From Leclercia sp. AS011 (GTDB lineage Bacteria; Pseudomonadota; Gammaproteobacteria; Enterobacterales; Enterobacteriaceae): DNA of 64,000 nt. The first letter of the stretch is position 1. Every line of letters starts with the position of its first letter. The notes under the pieces are model-generated. The model was not told the DNA's origin, did not search any database, and was given only the letters and a program-made list of their open reading frames with translations. The DNA is taken from positions 558,001 through 622,000 of the forward strand of contig NZ_JBBCMA010000001.1 of assembly GCF_037152535.1 (NCBI RefSeq), in the 5' to 3' direction. The translations under genes and the position numbers were made by a program. Positions 1-9,360 of the stretch are shown here, in pieces.

Positions 1-155
1 GTCTGCACTACGCCCCATGCGGTTAGCTTCGCTTTATAGGAGGTCTGCTGCTGCGTGATCGGCGTGAGTTTGGTCTGTTCCGCGGTCTGTAAATTGTCAT
101 ATAACGTATTGAGATCCAGACTGGTACCTGCACCGAGTGAACTAACACTTGCCAT
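1..155 (-). CDS. fliD: FliD flagellar hook-associated protein 2 (filament cap), N-terminal part
   Basis: The reverse strand from an ATG at 155 encodes 51 residues beginning MASVSSLGAGTSLDL, matching the start of enterobacterial FliD (E. coli begins MASISSLGVGSGLDL). FliD caps the growing filament and folds flagellin subunits as they leave the export channel. The gene runs off the left edge of the window, so only the N-terminal region is visible. It is divergent from the first flagellin gene, the arrangement found in E. coli and Salmonella. A sigma-28-type promoter lies just upstream on the same strand. Confidence 0.93.
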   Translation of the reverse strand, partial: MASVSSLGAGTSLDLNTLYDNLQTAEQTKLTPITQQQTSYKAKLTAWGVVQ

Positions 156-191
156 TTTTTTCATCCTTTATTGTGACAGTCGCTGGATGCT

Positions 192-218
192 CTATCGGCA
201 GACGCGGGAAAAAGATTA
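192..218 (-). promoter_or_regulatory. sigma-28 promoter of fliD
   Basis: Read on the minus strand there is a TAATCTTT -35-like box, 11 nt, then GCCGATAG, close to the sigma-28 consensus TAAAGTTT-N11-GCCGATAA. It ends about 37 nt before the fliD start, a good distance for a class 3 or class 2/3 transcript. Confidence 0.7.
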
Positions 219-299
219 GCGTTTTTTGCAGTTATCAATGCGGAAATAAAGCGGATAAAGATCGGGCAGTTTGCCCTTTTAAAAAAATGCGCTTTTGTC

Positions 300-326
300 T
301 AAAGGTTAAAACGAGGATGACGATAA
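300..326 (+). promoter_or_regulatory. sigma-28 promoter of flagellin copy 1
   Basis: TAAAGGTT, exactly 11 nt, then GACGATAA. This matches the FliA consensus with one -35 change and C to A at the second base of the -10 box. The leader to the flagellin ATG at 391 is about 60 nt. Confidence 0.85.
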
Positions 327-390
327 TCAGGTTAGCGGTGAGAAAGCCGTAGGCAGATGCCTGAATCCCAAACTTTTTAAGGAACACCCC

Positions 391-1362
391 ATGGCTGTTA
401 TTAATACTAACACCTTGTCTCTGATGACTCAGAGCAACCTGAACAAATCTCAGTCTTCTCTGGGGACCGCGATTGAGCGTCTGTCCTCCGGCCTTCGTAT
501 CAACAGCGCGAAAGATGACGCTGCGGGCCAGGCGATTGCTAACCGCTTCACCTCTAACATCAACGGCCTGAACGTTGCGGCGCGTAACGCCAATGACGGT
601 ATCTCTCTGGCGCAGACTGCTGAAGGCGCGCTGAGCGAAATCAACAACAACCTGCAGCGTGTGCGTGATCTGACCGTACAGGCGCAGAACAGCTCAAACT
701 CTGCTTCCGATCTCGATTCTATCCAGTCTGAAGTTAATCAGCGTATGGCTGAAATCGACCGTGTGACAACACAGACTGATTTCAACGGTATCAAAGTACT
801 TAACAATGCGACCGCTGCAGCTTCTAATTACAATTTCCAGGTTGGCTCAAAAGATGGCGAGACAATTGGGATTGCTATTAACAGTGCAGCCGGTTGGAAT
901 CTGGCGTCCTCTAGCAGTGCGGCAGGCGCAGCAGGTACAACAACTGCTGTTACTGCTGGCGGGGTATATGCTAACACCGTTGCAGCCGCTACTTTGACTG
1001 ATGTCAATGGCGTTGCTGGTAACCGTTCAGTTGCTGCTGTTGGGTTTGACGTGAGAAGTGGGAAAGTCACTGCTGCAGCGTTGGGTGCTGGAAACCCTCT
1101 TGATGATATCGATAAAGCCATCAAAGCTGTTGATACGCAGCGTAGTTCTCTGGGTGCTTCGCAGAACCGTTTTGAATCTACCGTTACTAACCTGAACAAC
1201 ACTGTGAACAACCTGTCTGCTGCCCGCAGCCGTATTCAGGATTCTGACTACGCCACTGAAGTTTCCAATATGTCCCGTGCGCAGATCCTGCAGCAGGCTG
1301 GCTCTTCAGTACTGGCGCAGGCCAATCAGGTTCCGCAGACCATGTTGTCTCTGCTGCGTTAA
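391..1362 (+). CDS. fliC: flagellin, tandem copy 1 (323 aa)
   Basis: This is the structural subunit of the flagellar filament, exported by the flagellar type III system and polymerised under the FliD cap. The N-terminal D0/D1 region (about residues 1-140, starting [17 protein letters not shown]) and the C-terminal D1/D0 region (about the last 90 residues, ending [10 protein letters not shown]) are conserved. The middle, about residues 140-245, is a short Ala/Gly/Thr-rich surface domain unlike the other copies. It is short compared with the E. coli K-12 protein of about 500 aa, and no D3 domain is apparent. An AAGGA ribosome site precedes the ATG. Copy 1 differs from the others in codon 3 usage, leader sequence and a Val in the C-terminal D1 helix (STVTN rather than STITN). 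Own promoter and terminator. Confidence 0.97.
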   Translation: MAVINTNTLSLMTQSNLNKSQSSLGTAIERLSSGLRINSAKDDAAGQAIANRFTSNINGLNVAARNANDGISLAQTAEGALSEINNNLQRVRDLTVQAQNSSNSASDLDSIQSEVNQRMAEIDRVTTQTDFNGIKVLNNATAAASNYNFQVGSKDGETIGIAINSAAGWNLASSSSAAGAAGTTTAVTAGGVYANTVAAATLTDVNGVAGNRSVAAVGFDVRSGKVTAAALGAGNPLDDIDKAIKAVDTQRSSLGASQNRFESTVTNLNNTVNNLSAARSRIQDSDYATEVSNMSRAQILQQAGSSVLAQANQVPQTMLSLLR

Positions 1363-1381
1363 TAACGTTATCACTTCTTTT

Positions 1382-1408
1382 AAAGCGCCACTTGTAGGCG
1401 CTTTTTTT
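1382..1408 (+). terminator. terminator of flagellin copy 1
   Basis: AAAGCGCC / GGCGCTTT stem with a 7-nt loop followed by a T tract, 20 nt after the stop codon. Confidence 0.9.
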
Positions 1409-1447
1409 ATGTAAAATAATTACATATCTGAATTTTAGTAATTCTAT

Positions 1448-1474
1448 TAAAGTTTGAGTTTGTCATGACGATAA
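1448..1474 (+). promoter_or_regulatory. sigma-28 promoter of flagellin copy 2
   Basis: TAAAGTTT, 11 nt, GACGATAA. The -35 box is perfect and the -10 box has one change from GCCGATAA. Confidence 0.88.
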
Positions 1475-1544
1475 CTGTTAGGAAGGCGATGAAGCCGCAG
1501 GCCACAGGCCGTATCTTAATGACAAATATTGAAGGATAATAATC

Positions 1545-2435
1545 ATGGCAGTGATTAACACTAACACTCTGTCGCTGATGACCCAGAGCAATCTGAACAA
1601 ATCTCAGTCTTCCCTGGGAACTGCGATTGAGCGTCTGTCGTCTGGTCTGCGTATCAACAGTGCGAAAGATGACGCTGCGGGCCAGGCAATTGCTAACCGT
1701 TTCACCTCCAACATCAACGGCCTGAATGTTGCTGCACGGAACGCCAACGATGGTATCTCTCTGGCGCAGACTGCAGAAGGTGCTCTGAGCGAAATCAACA
1801 ACAACTTACAGCGTGTGCGTGACCTGACCGTACAGGCGCAGAACAGCTCTAACTCCGCTTCCGACATCGACTCCATTCAGTCTGAAGTGAACGAGCGTAT
1901 GAAAGAGATCAACCGCGTTGCTACCCAGACCGATTTTAACGGTATTAAAGTACTGAACAATACTGCGTCCAAAACCTTTAACTTCCAGGTCGGTTCAAAA
2001 GATGGCGAGCAAATCGGCATCACTATGAACGATAAAACCGCATGGGATAAGTATACCGCTACGACCACCGCTGGTATTGCTAGTCTTGACGGGAACATTG
2101 TTGCTGGCGATCGTAAAGTAGCAAGCAATGGCTATGATGTACTGCAGAACGACGGTACTACCAGCACTGGCTTAAAAACTATTGACGATGCAATCAAAGC
2201 TGTTGATACGCAGCGTAGTTCTTTGGGTGCATCCCAGAACCGATTTGAATCCACCATCACTAACCTGAACAACACCGTGAACAACCTGTCCGCTGCCCGC
2301 AGCCGTATTCAGGATTCCGACTACGCCACTGAAGTATCCAACATGTCTCGTGCGCAGATCCTGCAGCAGGCCGGCTCTTCAGTACTGGCGCAAGCCAATC
2401 AGGTTCCGCAGACTATGCTGTCTCTGCTGCGTTAA
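1545..2435 (+). CDS. fliC: flagellin, tandem copy 2 (296 aa)
   Basis: Second full-length flagellin and the shortest of the five. The N-terminal D0/D1 block is nearly identical to the others, with small changes such as [13 protein letters not shown], and the C-terminal block ends [10 protein letters not shown]. The variable centre is only about 80 residues and contains more charged and aromatic residues (Lys, Asp, Tyr, Trp) than copy 1. Reading frame, ribosome site (AAGGA) and both terminal export/polymerisation regions are intact, so nothing marks it as a pseudogene. Separately transcribed, with its own sigma-28 promoter and rho-independent terminator. Confidence 0.96.
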   Translation: MAVINTNTLSLMTQSNLNKSQSSLGTAIERLSSGLRINSAKDDAAGQAIANRFTSNINGLNVAARNANDGISLAQTAEGALSEINNNLQRVRDLTVQAQNSSNSASDIDSIQSEVNERMKEINRVATQTDFNGIKVLNNTASKTFNFQVGSKDGEQIGITMNDKTAWDKYTATTTAGIASLDGNIVAGDRKVASNGYDVLQNDGTTSTGLKTIDDAIKAVDTQRSSLGASQNRFESTITNLNNTVNNLSAARSRIQDSDYATEVSNMSRAQILQQAGSSVLAQANQVPQTMLSLLR

Positions 2436-2454
2436 TCCTTTTAATACAACCTGT

Positions 2455-2481
2455 AAAAGCGCCGCCTGTCGGCGCTTTTTT
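2455..2481 (+). terminator. terminator of flagellin copy 2
   Basis: AAAAGCGCCG / CGGCGCTTTT stem with a short loop and T tract directly after the stop codon region. Confidence 0.9.
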
Positions 2482-2523
2482 CTTTCAGAATCAGCTAATA
2501 AATCACGTGTTTTTTAATAAAAC

Positions 2524-2550
2524 TAAAGTTTGAATAAGTCCTGTCGATAA
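2524..2550 (+). promoter_or_regulatory. sigma-28 promoter of flagellin copy 3
   Basis: TAAAGTTT, 11 nt, GTCGATAA, 62 nt before the start codon. Confidence 0.88.
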
Positions 2551-2612
2551 CTTTTGTGAAGGCAATGAAGCCGCATTCCGTAATTCATGAATAATATTGA
2601 AGGATATATACT

Positions 2613-3536
2613 ATGGCAGTGATCAACACTAACACCTTGTCGCTGATGACCCAGAGCAACCTGAACAAGTCTCAGTCGACTCTGGGCACCGCGATTGAGC
2701 GTCTGTCCTCCGGCCTGCGTATCAACAGTGCAAAAGATGACGCAGCAGGCCAGGCAATTGCTAACCGTTTCACCTCCAACATCAACGGCCTGAACGTTGC
2801 AGCACGTAACGCCAACGACGGTATCTCTCTGGCGCAAACCGCTGAAGGTGCGCTGAGCGAGATCAACAACAACCTGCAGCGCGTACGTGACCTGACCGTA
2901 CAGGCGCAGAACAGTTCTAACTCGGCTTCCGACATCGACTCCATTCAGTCTGAAGTTAACCAGCGTATGGAAGAGATCAACCGCGTTACGAACGAAACTG
3001 ACTTCAACGGTATTAAAATTCTGGATAATGCTGCGTCTAAGAAATTCGACTTTCAGGTCGGTTCAAAAGATGGTGAGAAAATTTCCATTACCATGGATAC
3101 CAGTGATTTCAGTGATACTGGTGGTTGGGATATGTATGATGCGACGGGCACTGCTGCTGCGGGGTTGGCACAAGTTAACTCTGTCGCACGTACCGTCGAT
3201 GCAAAAGGTTTTGATGTGCGTAAAGTAGCTACCCTTCCGTATGACGCAACAGATACAGATACATGGGGTGCATTGCAGACTATTGATGCAGCAATCAAAT
3301 CCGTCGATACCCAGCGTAGCTCTTTAGGTGCTTCTCAGAACCGTTTTGAGTCCACGATCACTAACCTGAACAACACTGTGAATAACCTGTCCGCTGCCCG
3401 CAGCCGTATTCAGGATTCCGACTACGCGACCGAAGTGTCCAACATGTCTCGTGCGCAGATCCTGCAGCAGGCTGGCTCTTCTGTACTGGCGCAGGCCAAC
3501 CAGGTTCCGCAGACCATGCTGTCTCTGCTGCGTTAA
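2613..3536 (+). CDS. fliC: flagellin, tandem copy 3 (307 aa)
   Basis: Third intact flagellin. The D0/D1 blocks are as in its neighbours. The central domain (about residues 135-215) is Asp/Thr/Ala-rich and distinct from the other four. Nucleotides 2625-2914 are identical by eye to 4901-5190 of copy 5, whereas the intervening copy 4 differs at many synonymous sites in the same block. This points to recent gene conversion between copies 3 and 5. The start is supported by a ribosome site (GAAGGA) and a leader shared with copies 4 and 5. Confidence 0.96.
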   Translation: MAVINTNTLSLMTQSNLNKSQSTLGTAIERLSSGLRINSAKDDAAGQAIANRFTSNINGLNVAARNANDGISLAQTAEGALSEINNNLQRVRDLTVQAQNSSNSASDIDSIQSEVNQRMEEINRVTNETDFNGIKILDNAASKKFDFQVGSKDGEKISITMDTSDFSDTGGWDMYDATGTAAAGLAQVNSVARTVDAKGFDVRKVATLPYDATDTDTWGALQTIDAAIKSVDTQRSSLGASQNRFESTITNLNNTVNNLSAARSRIQDSDYATEVSNMSRAQILQQAGSSVLAQANQVPQTMLSLLR

Positions 3537-3555
3537 TAGGCATAATACTCTATCA

Positions 3556-3582
3556 AAAAGCGCCTCCTATCGGCGCTTTTTT
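3556..3582 (+). terminator. terminator of flagellin copy 3
   Basis: AAAAGCGCC / GGCGCTTTT stem followed by T residues. Confidence 0.9.
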
Positions 3583-3627
3583 CGTTTTTATAATTTCTAA
3601 AAAAAATAAAATGCTTTTCAAAAAAGT

Positions 3628-3654
3628 TAAAGTTTGCCCCTGTCCAGTCGATAA
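3628..3654 (+). promoter_or_regulatory. sigma-28 promoter of flagellin copy 4
   Basis: TAAAGTTT, 11 nt, GTCGATAA. The transcribed leader downstream is nearly the same as that of copy 5. Confidence 0.88.
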
Positions 3655-3723
3655 CTTTTGTGAAGGTAATGAAGCCGCAGGCCGCATGCCGTAACTCATG
3701 AATAATGTTGAAGGATACATACT

Positions 3724-4707
3724 ATGGCAGTGATTAATACTAACACTCTGTCGCTGATGACTCAGAGCAACCTGAACAAATCGCAGTCTTCCCTGGGAAC
3801 TGCAATTGAACGACTGTCCTCCGGCCTGCGTATCAATAGCGCGAAAGACGACGCTGCTGGCCAGGCGATTGCTAACCGTTTTACCTCCAATATCAACGGC
3901 CTGAACGTTGCAGCACGTAACGCCAATGACGGTATCTCTCTGGCGCAAACCGCTGAAGGTGCGCTGAGCGAGATTAACAACAACCTGCAACGTATCCGTG
4001 ACCTGACTGTACAGGCACAGAACAGCTCCAACTCCGCGTCTGACATTGACTCCATTCAGTCTGAAGTTAACCAACGTATGGAAGAAGTTGATCGTGTAAC
4101 ACGTGAAACGGATTTTAACGGTATTAAGATCCTTAACACGAAGGCTGCAACAAAGGATTACGCTTTCCAGGTTGGCTCTAAAGATGGGGAGCAAATCAAT
4201 ATTTCCTTGAATTCAAGCGATGGCTGGAATCTCGCGGCGACGGGGCAGGCAGGAACAACGCTGAATAAATATGTTAATACTGTAACTATCGCAACCGCAG
4301 GTTCGCCAACAGCAGCTGAAATTACATCTGCACAAGCGGTTAATGAAGCTGTTAACGGACAACTTCGTACCGTTCAGGCTGAAGGTTTTGACGTTCTGAA
4401 TGGCCAGGTTGACGCTTCAGGTGTAGCAACGAGTAAAAAGCCGCTGACAGACATCGATGCTGCCATTAAAGCGGTAGATAACCAGCGTAGCTCTCTGGGT
4501 GCTTCCCAGAACCGTTTTGAATCCACCATCACTAACCTGAACAACACCGTGAACAACCTGTCCGCTGCCCGCAGCCGTATTCAGGATTCTGACTACGCCA
4601 CTGAAGTATCCAACATGTCTCGTGCGCAGATCCTGCAGCAGGCTGGTTCTTCAGTACTGGCGCAGGCCAATCAGGTACCACAGACTATGCTGTCTCTGCT
4701 GCGTTAA
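3724..4707 (+). CDS. fliC: flagellin, tandem copy 4 (327 aa)
   Basis: Fourth intact flagellin and the longest. Conserved D0/D1 regions flank a variable centre (about residues 138-245) rich in Ala, Thr, Asn and Val. Residue-level differences in the N-terminal helix include RIRDLTV where the others have RVRDLTV. Codon choice in the conserved N-terminal block differs from copies 3 and 5 although the protein is the same, so this copy has escaped the homogenisation that links 3 and 5. Own promoter and terminator. Confidence 0.96.
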   Translation: MAVINTNTLSLMTQSNLNKSQSSLGTAIERLSSGLRINSAKDDAAGQAIANRFTSNINGLNVAARNANDGISLAQTAEGALSEINNNLQRIRDLTVQAQNSSNSASDIDSIQSEVNQRMEEVDRVTRETDFNGIKILNTKAATKDYAFQVGSKDGEQINISLNSSDGWNLAATGQAGTTLNKYVNTVTIATAGSPTAAEITSAQAVNEAVNGQLRTVQAEGFDVLNGQVDASGVATSKKPLTDIDAAIKAVDNQRSSLGASQNRFESTITNLNNTVNNLSAARSRIQDSDYATEVSNMSRAQILQQAGSSVLAQANQVPQTMLSLLR

Positions 4708-4726
4708 TTCTTTTTACGCAACCGAT

Positions 4727-4753
4727 AAAAGCGCCGCTAGTCGGCGCTTTTTT
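4727..4753 (+). terminator. terminator of flagellin copy 4
   Basis: AAAAGCGCCG / CGGCGCTTTT stem with a loop of about 5 nt and a T tract. Confidence 0.9.
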
Positions 4754-4792
4754 AATTCATTGTCTGCCGAAAAAATAAGGCATTTAAAACAT

Positions 4793-4819
4793 TAAAGTTT
4801 GCCTCTATCCAGTCGATAA
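4793..4819 (+). promoter_or_regulatory. sigma-28 promoter of flagellin copy 5
   Basis: TAAAGTTT, 11 nt, GTCGATAA, 69 nt before the ATG. Confidence 0.88.
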
Positions 4820-4888
4820 CTTTTATGATGGCAATGAAGCCGCAGGCCGCATGCCGTAACTCATGAATAAAATTGAAGGATATATATT

Positions 4889-5866
4889 ATGGCAGTGATT
4901 AACACTAACACCTTGTCGCTGATGACCCAGAGCAACCTGAACAAGTCTCAGTCGACTCTGGGCACCGCGATTGAGCGTCTGTCCTCCGGCCTGCGTATCA
5001 ACAGTGCAAAAGATGACGCAGCAGGCCAGGCAATTGCTAACCGTTTCACCTCCAACATCAACGGCCTGAACGTTGCAGCACGTAACGCCAACGACGGTAT
5101 CTCTCTGGCGCAAACCGCTGAAGGTGCGCTGAGCGAGATCAACAACAACCTGCAGCGCGTACGTGACCTGACCGTACAGGCGCAGAACAGCTCAAACTCT
5201 GCGTCTGATATTGACTCCATTCAATCTGAAGTTAACCAACGTATGCAGGAAGTGAACCGCGTAACTAAAGAAACTGATTTTAATGGTATCAAAATTCTGG
5301 ATAACCGTGCTGCTACCGCTAAAAATTATGATTTTCAGGTTGGTTCTAAAGATGGTGAGAAAATCAGCATCGGAATCAATGGCAGTGCTGGCTGGAACCT
5401 GGCAACTGCAGGTGCAGCAGGTGTCGATACCGCAGTAGAAAATAAATATGTGTTCACTGAAAGCGCTGCAACACTGGCTGCAGCTACAACCAAGAAAGAA
5501 GCCGTTAATGGTCAAATGCGTACCGTAGCAGCAGTTGGATTTGATGTTCTGAAAGGAAATGTGACCGGCGGTGCAACGGGTGTTGCAGGGGGCACAACTC
5601 CGCTGACCGATATCGATGCAGCAATCAAATCCGTCGATACGCAGCGTAGTTCTTTAGGTGCTTCACAGAACCGTTTTGAGTCCACGATCACTAACCTGAA
5701 CAACACCGTGAACAACCTGTCCGCTGCCCGCAGCCGTATTCAGGATTCTGACTACGCCACTGAAGTCTCTAACATGTCCCGCGCGCAGATCCTGCAGCAG
5801 GCTGGCTCTTCTGTACTGGCGCAGGCTAACCAGGTACCACAGACCATGCTGTCCCTGCTGCGTTAA
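4889..5866 (+). CDS. fliC: flagellin, tandem copy 5 (325 aa)
   Basis: Fifth intact flagellin, the last before fliA. The first 300 nt are almost the same as copy 3 (one silent change in codon 4, then 290 identical nt), after which the two diverge. The centre (about residues 138-245) resembles copy 4 in layout, with a shared start ([16 protein letters not shown]), a shared NGQ(M/L)RTV motif and a [10 protein letters not shown] motif before the C-terminal D1 helix. Copies 4 and 5 therefore look like sister central domains while copies 3 and 5 share the N-terminal block, a mosaic pattern. Confidence 0.96.
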   Translation: MAVINTNTLSLMTQSNLNKSQSTLGTAIERLSSGLRINSAKDDAAGQAIANRFTSNINGLNVAARNANDGISLAQTAEGALSEINNNLQRVRDLTVQAQNSSNSASDIDSIQSEVNQRMQEVNRVTKETDFNGIKILDNRAATAKNYDFQVGSKDGEKISIGINGSAGWNLATAGAAGVDTAVENKYVFTESAATLAAATTKKEAVNGQMRTVAAVGFDVLKGNVTGGATGVAGGTTPLTDIDAAIKSVDTQRSSLGASQNRFESTITNLNNTVNNLSAARSRIQDSDYATEVSNMSRAQILQQAGSSVLAQANQVPQTMLSLLR

Positions 5867-5882
5867 GTTAAAATTAAACTGC

Positions 5883-5910
5883 AAACCCCGCTTCGGTGGG
5901 GTTTCTTTAT
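5883..5910 (+). terminator. terminator of flagellin copy 5
   Basis: AAACCCC / GGGGTTT stem with a GC-rich loop followed by TCTTTATT. The sequence differs from the GCGCC-type terminators of copies 1-4, as expected for the original end of the locus before fliA. Confidence 0.85.
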
Positions 5911-5977
5911 TATCGTCTTCACTCGTAAATCCCAAATAACCCCCCATTTCCCCCCCTTTTCACACGATTAAAAACCC

Positions 5978-6004
5978 TCCAGAAACGGATAATCATGCCG
6001 ATAA
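5978..6004 (+). promoter_or_regulatory. fliA class 3 promoter (sigma-28)
   Basis: A perfect GCCGATAA -10 box at 5997-6004 lies 26 nt before the fliA start. The -35 region (TCCAGAAA) is weak. The same arrangement occurs before E. coli fliA, where FlhDC activates an additional upstream promoter. Confidence 0.75.
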
Positions 6005-6029
6005 CTCAACTAACGCAGGGCTGTTTATC

Positions 6030-6749
6030 GTGAATTCACTCTATACCGCTGAAGGTGTAATGGATAAACACTCGCTGTGGCAGCGTTATGTTCCGCTGGT
6101 GCGACATGAAGCATTGCGGCTTCAGGTGCGGCTACCAGCGAGTGTGGAACTGGACGATCTGCTACAAGCGGGCGGTATCGGGTTATTGAATGCAGTTGAC
6201 CGGTACGACGCTCTGCAAGGAACGGCATTTACGACTTACGCAGTACAACGTATTCGTGGTGCGATGCTCGACGAACTGCGCAGCCGGGATTGGGTGCCGC
6301 GCAGCGTTCGACGCAATGCACGCGAAGTAGCGCAAGCAATGGGGCAGCTGGAGCAAGAGCTCGGACGTAACGCGACGGAAACCGAAGTTTCGGAGCGTCT
6401 GGGGATCACTACGGCTGACTATCGCCAGATGTTGCTCGATACCAATAATAGCCAACTCTTCTCCTATGACGAGTGGCGCGAAGAGCATGGCGATAGCATC
6501 GAACTGGTGACGGACGATCATCAGCAGGAAAACCCGTTGCACCAGTTAATGGAAGGCAATGTGCGCCAGCGCGTGATGGAAGCCATCGAAGCTTTACCGG
6601 AACGCGAGCAGCTGGTGCTGACCCTCTATTACCAGGAGGAGCTCAATCTCAAGGAGATTGGCGCCGTGCTGGAAGTAGGGGAGTCGCGGGTTAGCCAGTT
6701 GCACAGCCAGGCCATTAAACGCTTACGTACCAAGCTGGGTAAGTTATAG
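6030..6749 (+). CDS. fliA: FliA, RNA polymerase sigma-28 factor
   Basis: Sigma factor for late flagellar and chemotaxis genes, held inactive by FlgM until the hook is complete. The 239-aa product is almost identical to E. coli FliA over its length, including the region 2 RIRGAMLDELRS segment and the region 4 helix-turn-helix near the C-terminus (LKEIGAVLEVGESRVSQLHS). It uses a GTG start, as in E. coli, followed by NSLYTAEGVMDKHSL. It is followed by fliZ after 55 nt, presumably in one operon. Its target promoters are seen at fliD, each flagellin and tar in this window. Confidence 0.98.
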   Translation: MNSLYTAEGVMDKHSLWQRYVPLVRHEALRLQVRLPASVELDDLLQAGGIGLLNAVDRYDALQGTAFTTYAVQRIRGAMLDELRSRDWVPRSVRRNAREVAQAMGQLEQELGRNATETEVSERLGITTADYRQMLLDTNNSQLFSYDEWREEHGDSIELVTDDHQQENPLHQLMEGNVRQRVMEAIEALPEREQLVLTLYYQEELNLKEIGAVLEVGESRVSQLHSQAIKRLRTKLGKL

Positions 6750-6804
6750 GTGATCCATATCACCCGTTAAGTGCCGCACAACGTATTGACAACCAGGAGT
6801 TATC

Positions 6805-7356
6805 ATGACGGTGCAGCAATCTAAAAGACGGCCATTAAGCCGCTACCTGAAAGACTTTAAACACAGCCAGACGCATTGCGCCCATTGCCATAAATTGCTC
6901 GACCGTATCACGCTGGTTCGTCGCGGTGAAATCGTCAACAAGATTGCGATTTCCCGTCTCGATACTTTGCTGGATGAAGCCGGATGGCTGGAAGAGCAGA
7001 AGGAGTGGGTGGCGTTGTGTCGTTTTTGTGGCGATCTGCACTGTAAAGAGCAGAGCGACTTTTTCGATATCATCGGCTTTAAGCAATTCCTGTTTGAACA
7101 AACAGAGATGAGCCACGGCACGGTGCGCGAATACGTCGTGCGTCTGCGTCGCCTGGGACAGCACCTGACCACGCAGCGTATCTCCCGTGATTTACTGACC
7201 AGCGGTTATCTGGATGAGAATCTGGAGCCGTGGCTGCCGGCGACCAGCACCAATAACTACCGGATCGCGCTGCGCAAGTATGCGCAATTTAAAACGCAAA
7301 TGCCGGTGACGCCGAAGCAGAAAGTCCACCGCGAAACAACTTCTGATATATATTAA
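6805..7356 (+). CDS. fliZ: FliZ, flagellar/curli regulator
   Basis: The 183-aa protein matches E. coli FliZ in length and in the conserved core (RPLSRYLKDFKHSQTHCAHC and SDFFDIIGFKQFLFEQTEM). In E. coli and Salmonella FliZ binds DNA resembling sigma-S promoters, repressing RpoS-dependent curli genes, and it stimulates FlhDC activity, so it delays the switch to sessile life. Four Cys residues in two CxxC-like pairs near residues 23-26 and 67-72 are retained. It lies 55 nt after fliA behind a CAGGAG ribosome site. The C-terminal tail ends SDIY as in E. coli, while the preceding 20 residues diverge. Confidence 0.96.
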   Translation: MTVQQSKRRPLSRYLKDFKHSQTHCAHCHKLLDRITLVRRGEIVNKIAISRLDTLLDEAGWLEEQKEWVALCRFCGDLHCKEQSDFFDIIGFKQFLFEQTEMSHGTVREYVVRLRRLGQHLTTQRISRDLLTSGYLDENLEPWLPATSTNNYRIALRKYAQFKTQMPVTPKQKVHRETTSDIY

Positions 7357-7444
7357 AAATGAATAACATGTAGCGGAGTCGTGTTTGACCTTGCGGCCGA
7401 ACGCCCTACACTACAGTCAAAATTCCAATGATATCGGGGTACGT

Positions 7445-8245
7445 ATGAAATTTGCACTTTTGGGTCGTCAGGCGCTGATGGGTGTAATGGCCGTTGCGCT
7501 GGTAGCCGGTATGAGCGTGAAAACGTTCGCGGCAGAAGGTCTGTTAAATAAAGTGAAAGAGCGCGGCACGCTGCTGGTTGGGCTGGAAGGCACTTATCCT
7601 CCGTTCAGCTTCCAGGGTGACGACGGTAAACTGACCGGGTTCGAGGTTGAGTTTGCCGAAGAGCTGGCAAAACACCTCGGTGTGAAAGCGTCGCTGAAGC
7701 CGACCAAATGGGACGGTATGCTGGCCTCGCTGGACTCCAAACGTATTGATGTGGTGATTAACCAGGTCACCATCTCTGACGAGCGTAAGAAAAAGTATGA
7801 CTTCTCCACCCCGTATACCGTCTCCGGTATCCAGGCGCTGGTGAAAAAAGGCAATGAAGGCACGATCAAATCTGCCGCTGACCTGAAAGGTAAAAAAGTT
7901 GGTGTCGGTCTGGGGACCAACTACGAAGAGTGGCTGCGTCAGAACGTACAGGGCGTCGATATTCGTACCTATGATGATGACCCGACCAAATACCAGGATT
8001 TGCGCGTAGGCCGTATCGACGCCATTCTGGTTGACCGTCTGGCGGCGCTGGATCTGGTGAAGAAAACCAAAGACACCCTGGCCGTTGCCGGTGATGCCTT
8101 CTCCCGTCAGGAAGCCGGTGTTGCCATCCGCAAAGACAACGACGATCTGGTGAAAGCCATCGACGGTGCGATTGCTGAGATGCAGAAAGACGGCAGCCTG
8201 AAGGCGCTCTCCGAGAAATGGTTCGGGGCGGATGTCACAAAGTAA
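7445..8245 (+). CDS. tcyJ: TcyJ (FliY), periplasmic L-cystine-binding protein
   Basis: Solute-binding protein of the TcyJLN cystine ABC importer. The 266-aa product has a Sec signal peptide (MKFALLGRQALMGVMAVALV, cut near TFA-AEG). The mature domain is of the bacterial extracellular solute-binding family 3, with GTYPPFSFQ, GFEVEFAEEL and YDFSTPYTVSG segments. The ATG at 7445 gives the same N-terminus as E. coli; an open frame continues 20 codons upstream but lacks similarity. It follows fliZ after 88 nt. The strong terminator at 8261 suggests partial separation from dcyD. Confidence 0.97.
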   Translation: MKFALLGRQALMGVMAVALVAGMSVKTFAAEGLLNKVKERGTLLVGLEGTYPPFSFQGDDGKLTGFEVEFAEELAKHLGVKASLKPTKWDGMLASLDSKRIDVVINQVTISDERKKKYDFSTPYTVSGIQALVKKGNEGTIKSAADLKGKKVGVGLGTNYEEWLRQNVQGVDIRTYDDDPTKYQDLRVGRIDAILVDRLAALDLVKKTKDTLAVAGDAFSRQEAGVAIRKDNDDLVKAIDGAIAEMQKDGSLKALSEKWFGADVTK

Positions 8246-8260
8246 GCAGTTGAATGCAAA

Positions 8261-8288
8261 AAAAGGCGCTTTGATAAGCGCCTTTTTT
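8261..8288 (+). terminator. terminator after tcyJ
   Basis: AAAAGGCGCTT / AAGCGCCTTTT perfect 11-bp stem with a TGAT loop and following T residues, 15 nt after the stop codon. Confidence 0.93.
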
Positions 8289-8316
8289 ATTTCCTCGCCA
8301 GCAACGTGCATAATAA

Positions 8317-9339
<1,023 letters not shown>

Positions 9340-9360
9340 ATCACAGGCAGAAAAACCATA

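Noticed and set aside
3553..4194. 213-codon minus-strand frame opposite flagellin copy 4
   Set aside because: It spans promoter, leader and coding sequence of the plus-strand gene and has no family resemblance; a composition artefact of the flagellin repeat.
450..5220. Repeated minus-strand frames of about 65-105 aa opposite the flagellin genes
   Set aside because: They are antisense shadows of the conserved N-terminal flagellin codons, recurring at the same offset in each copy; no ribosome sites of their own fit.
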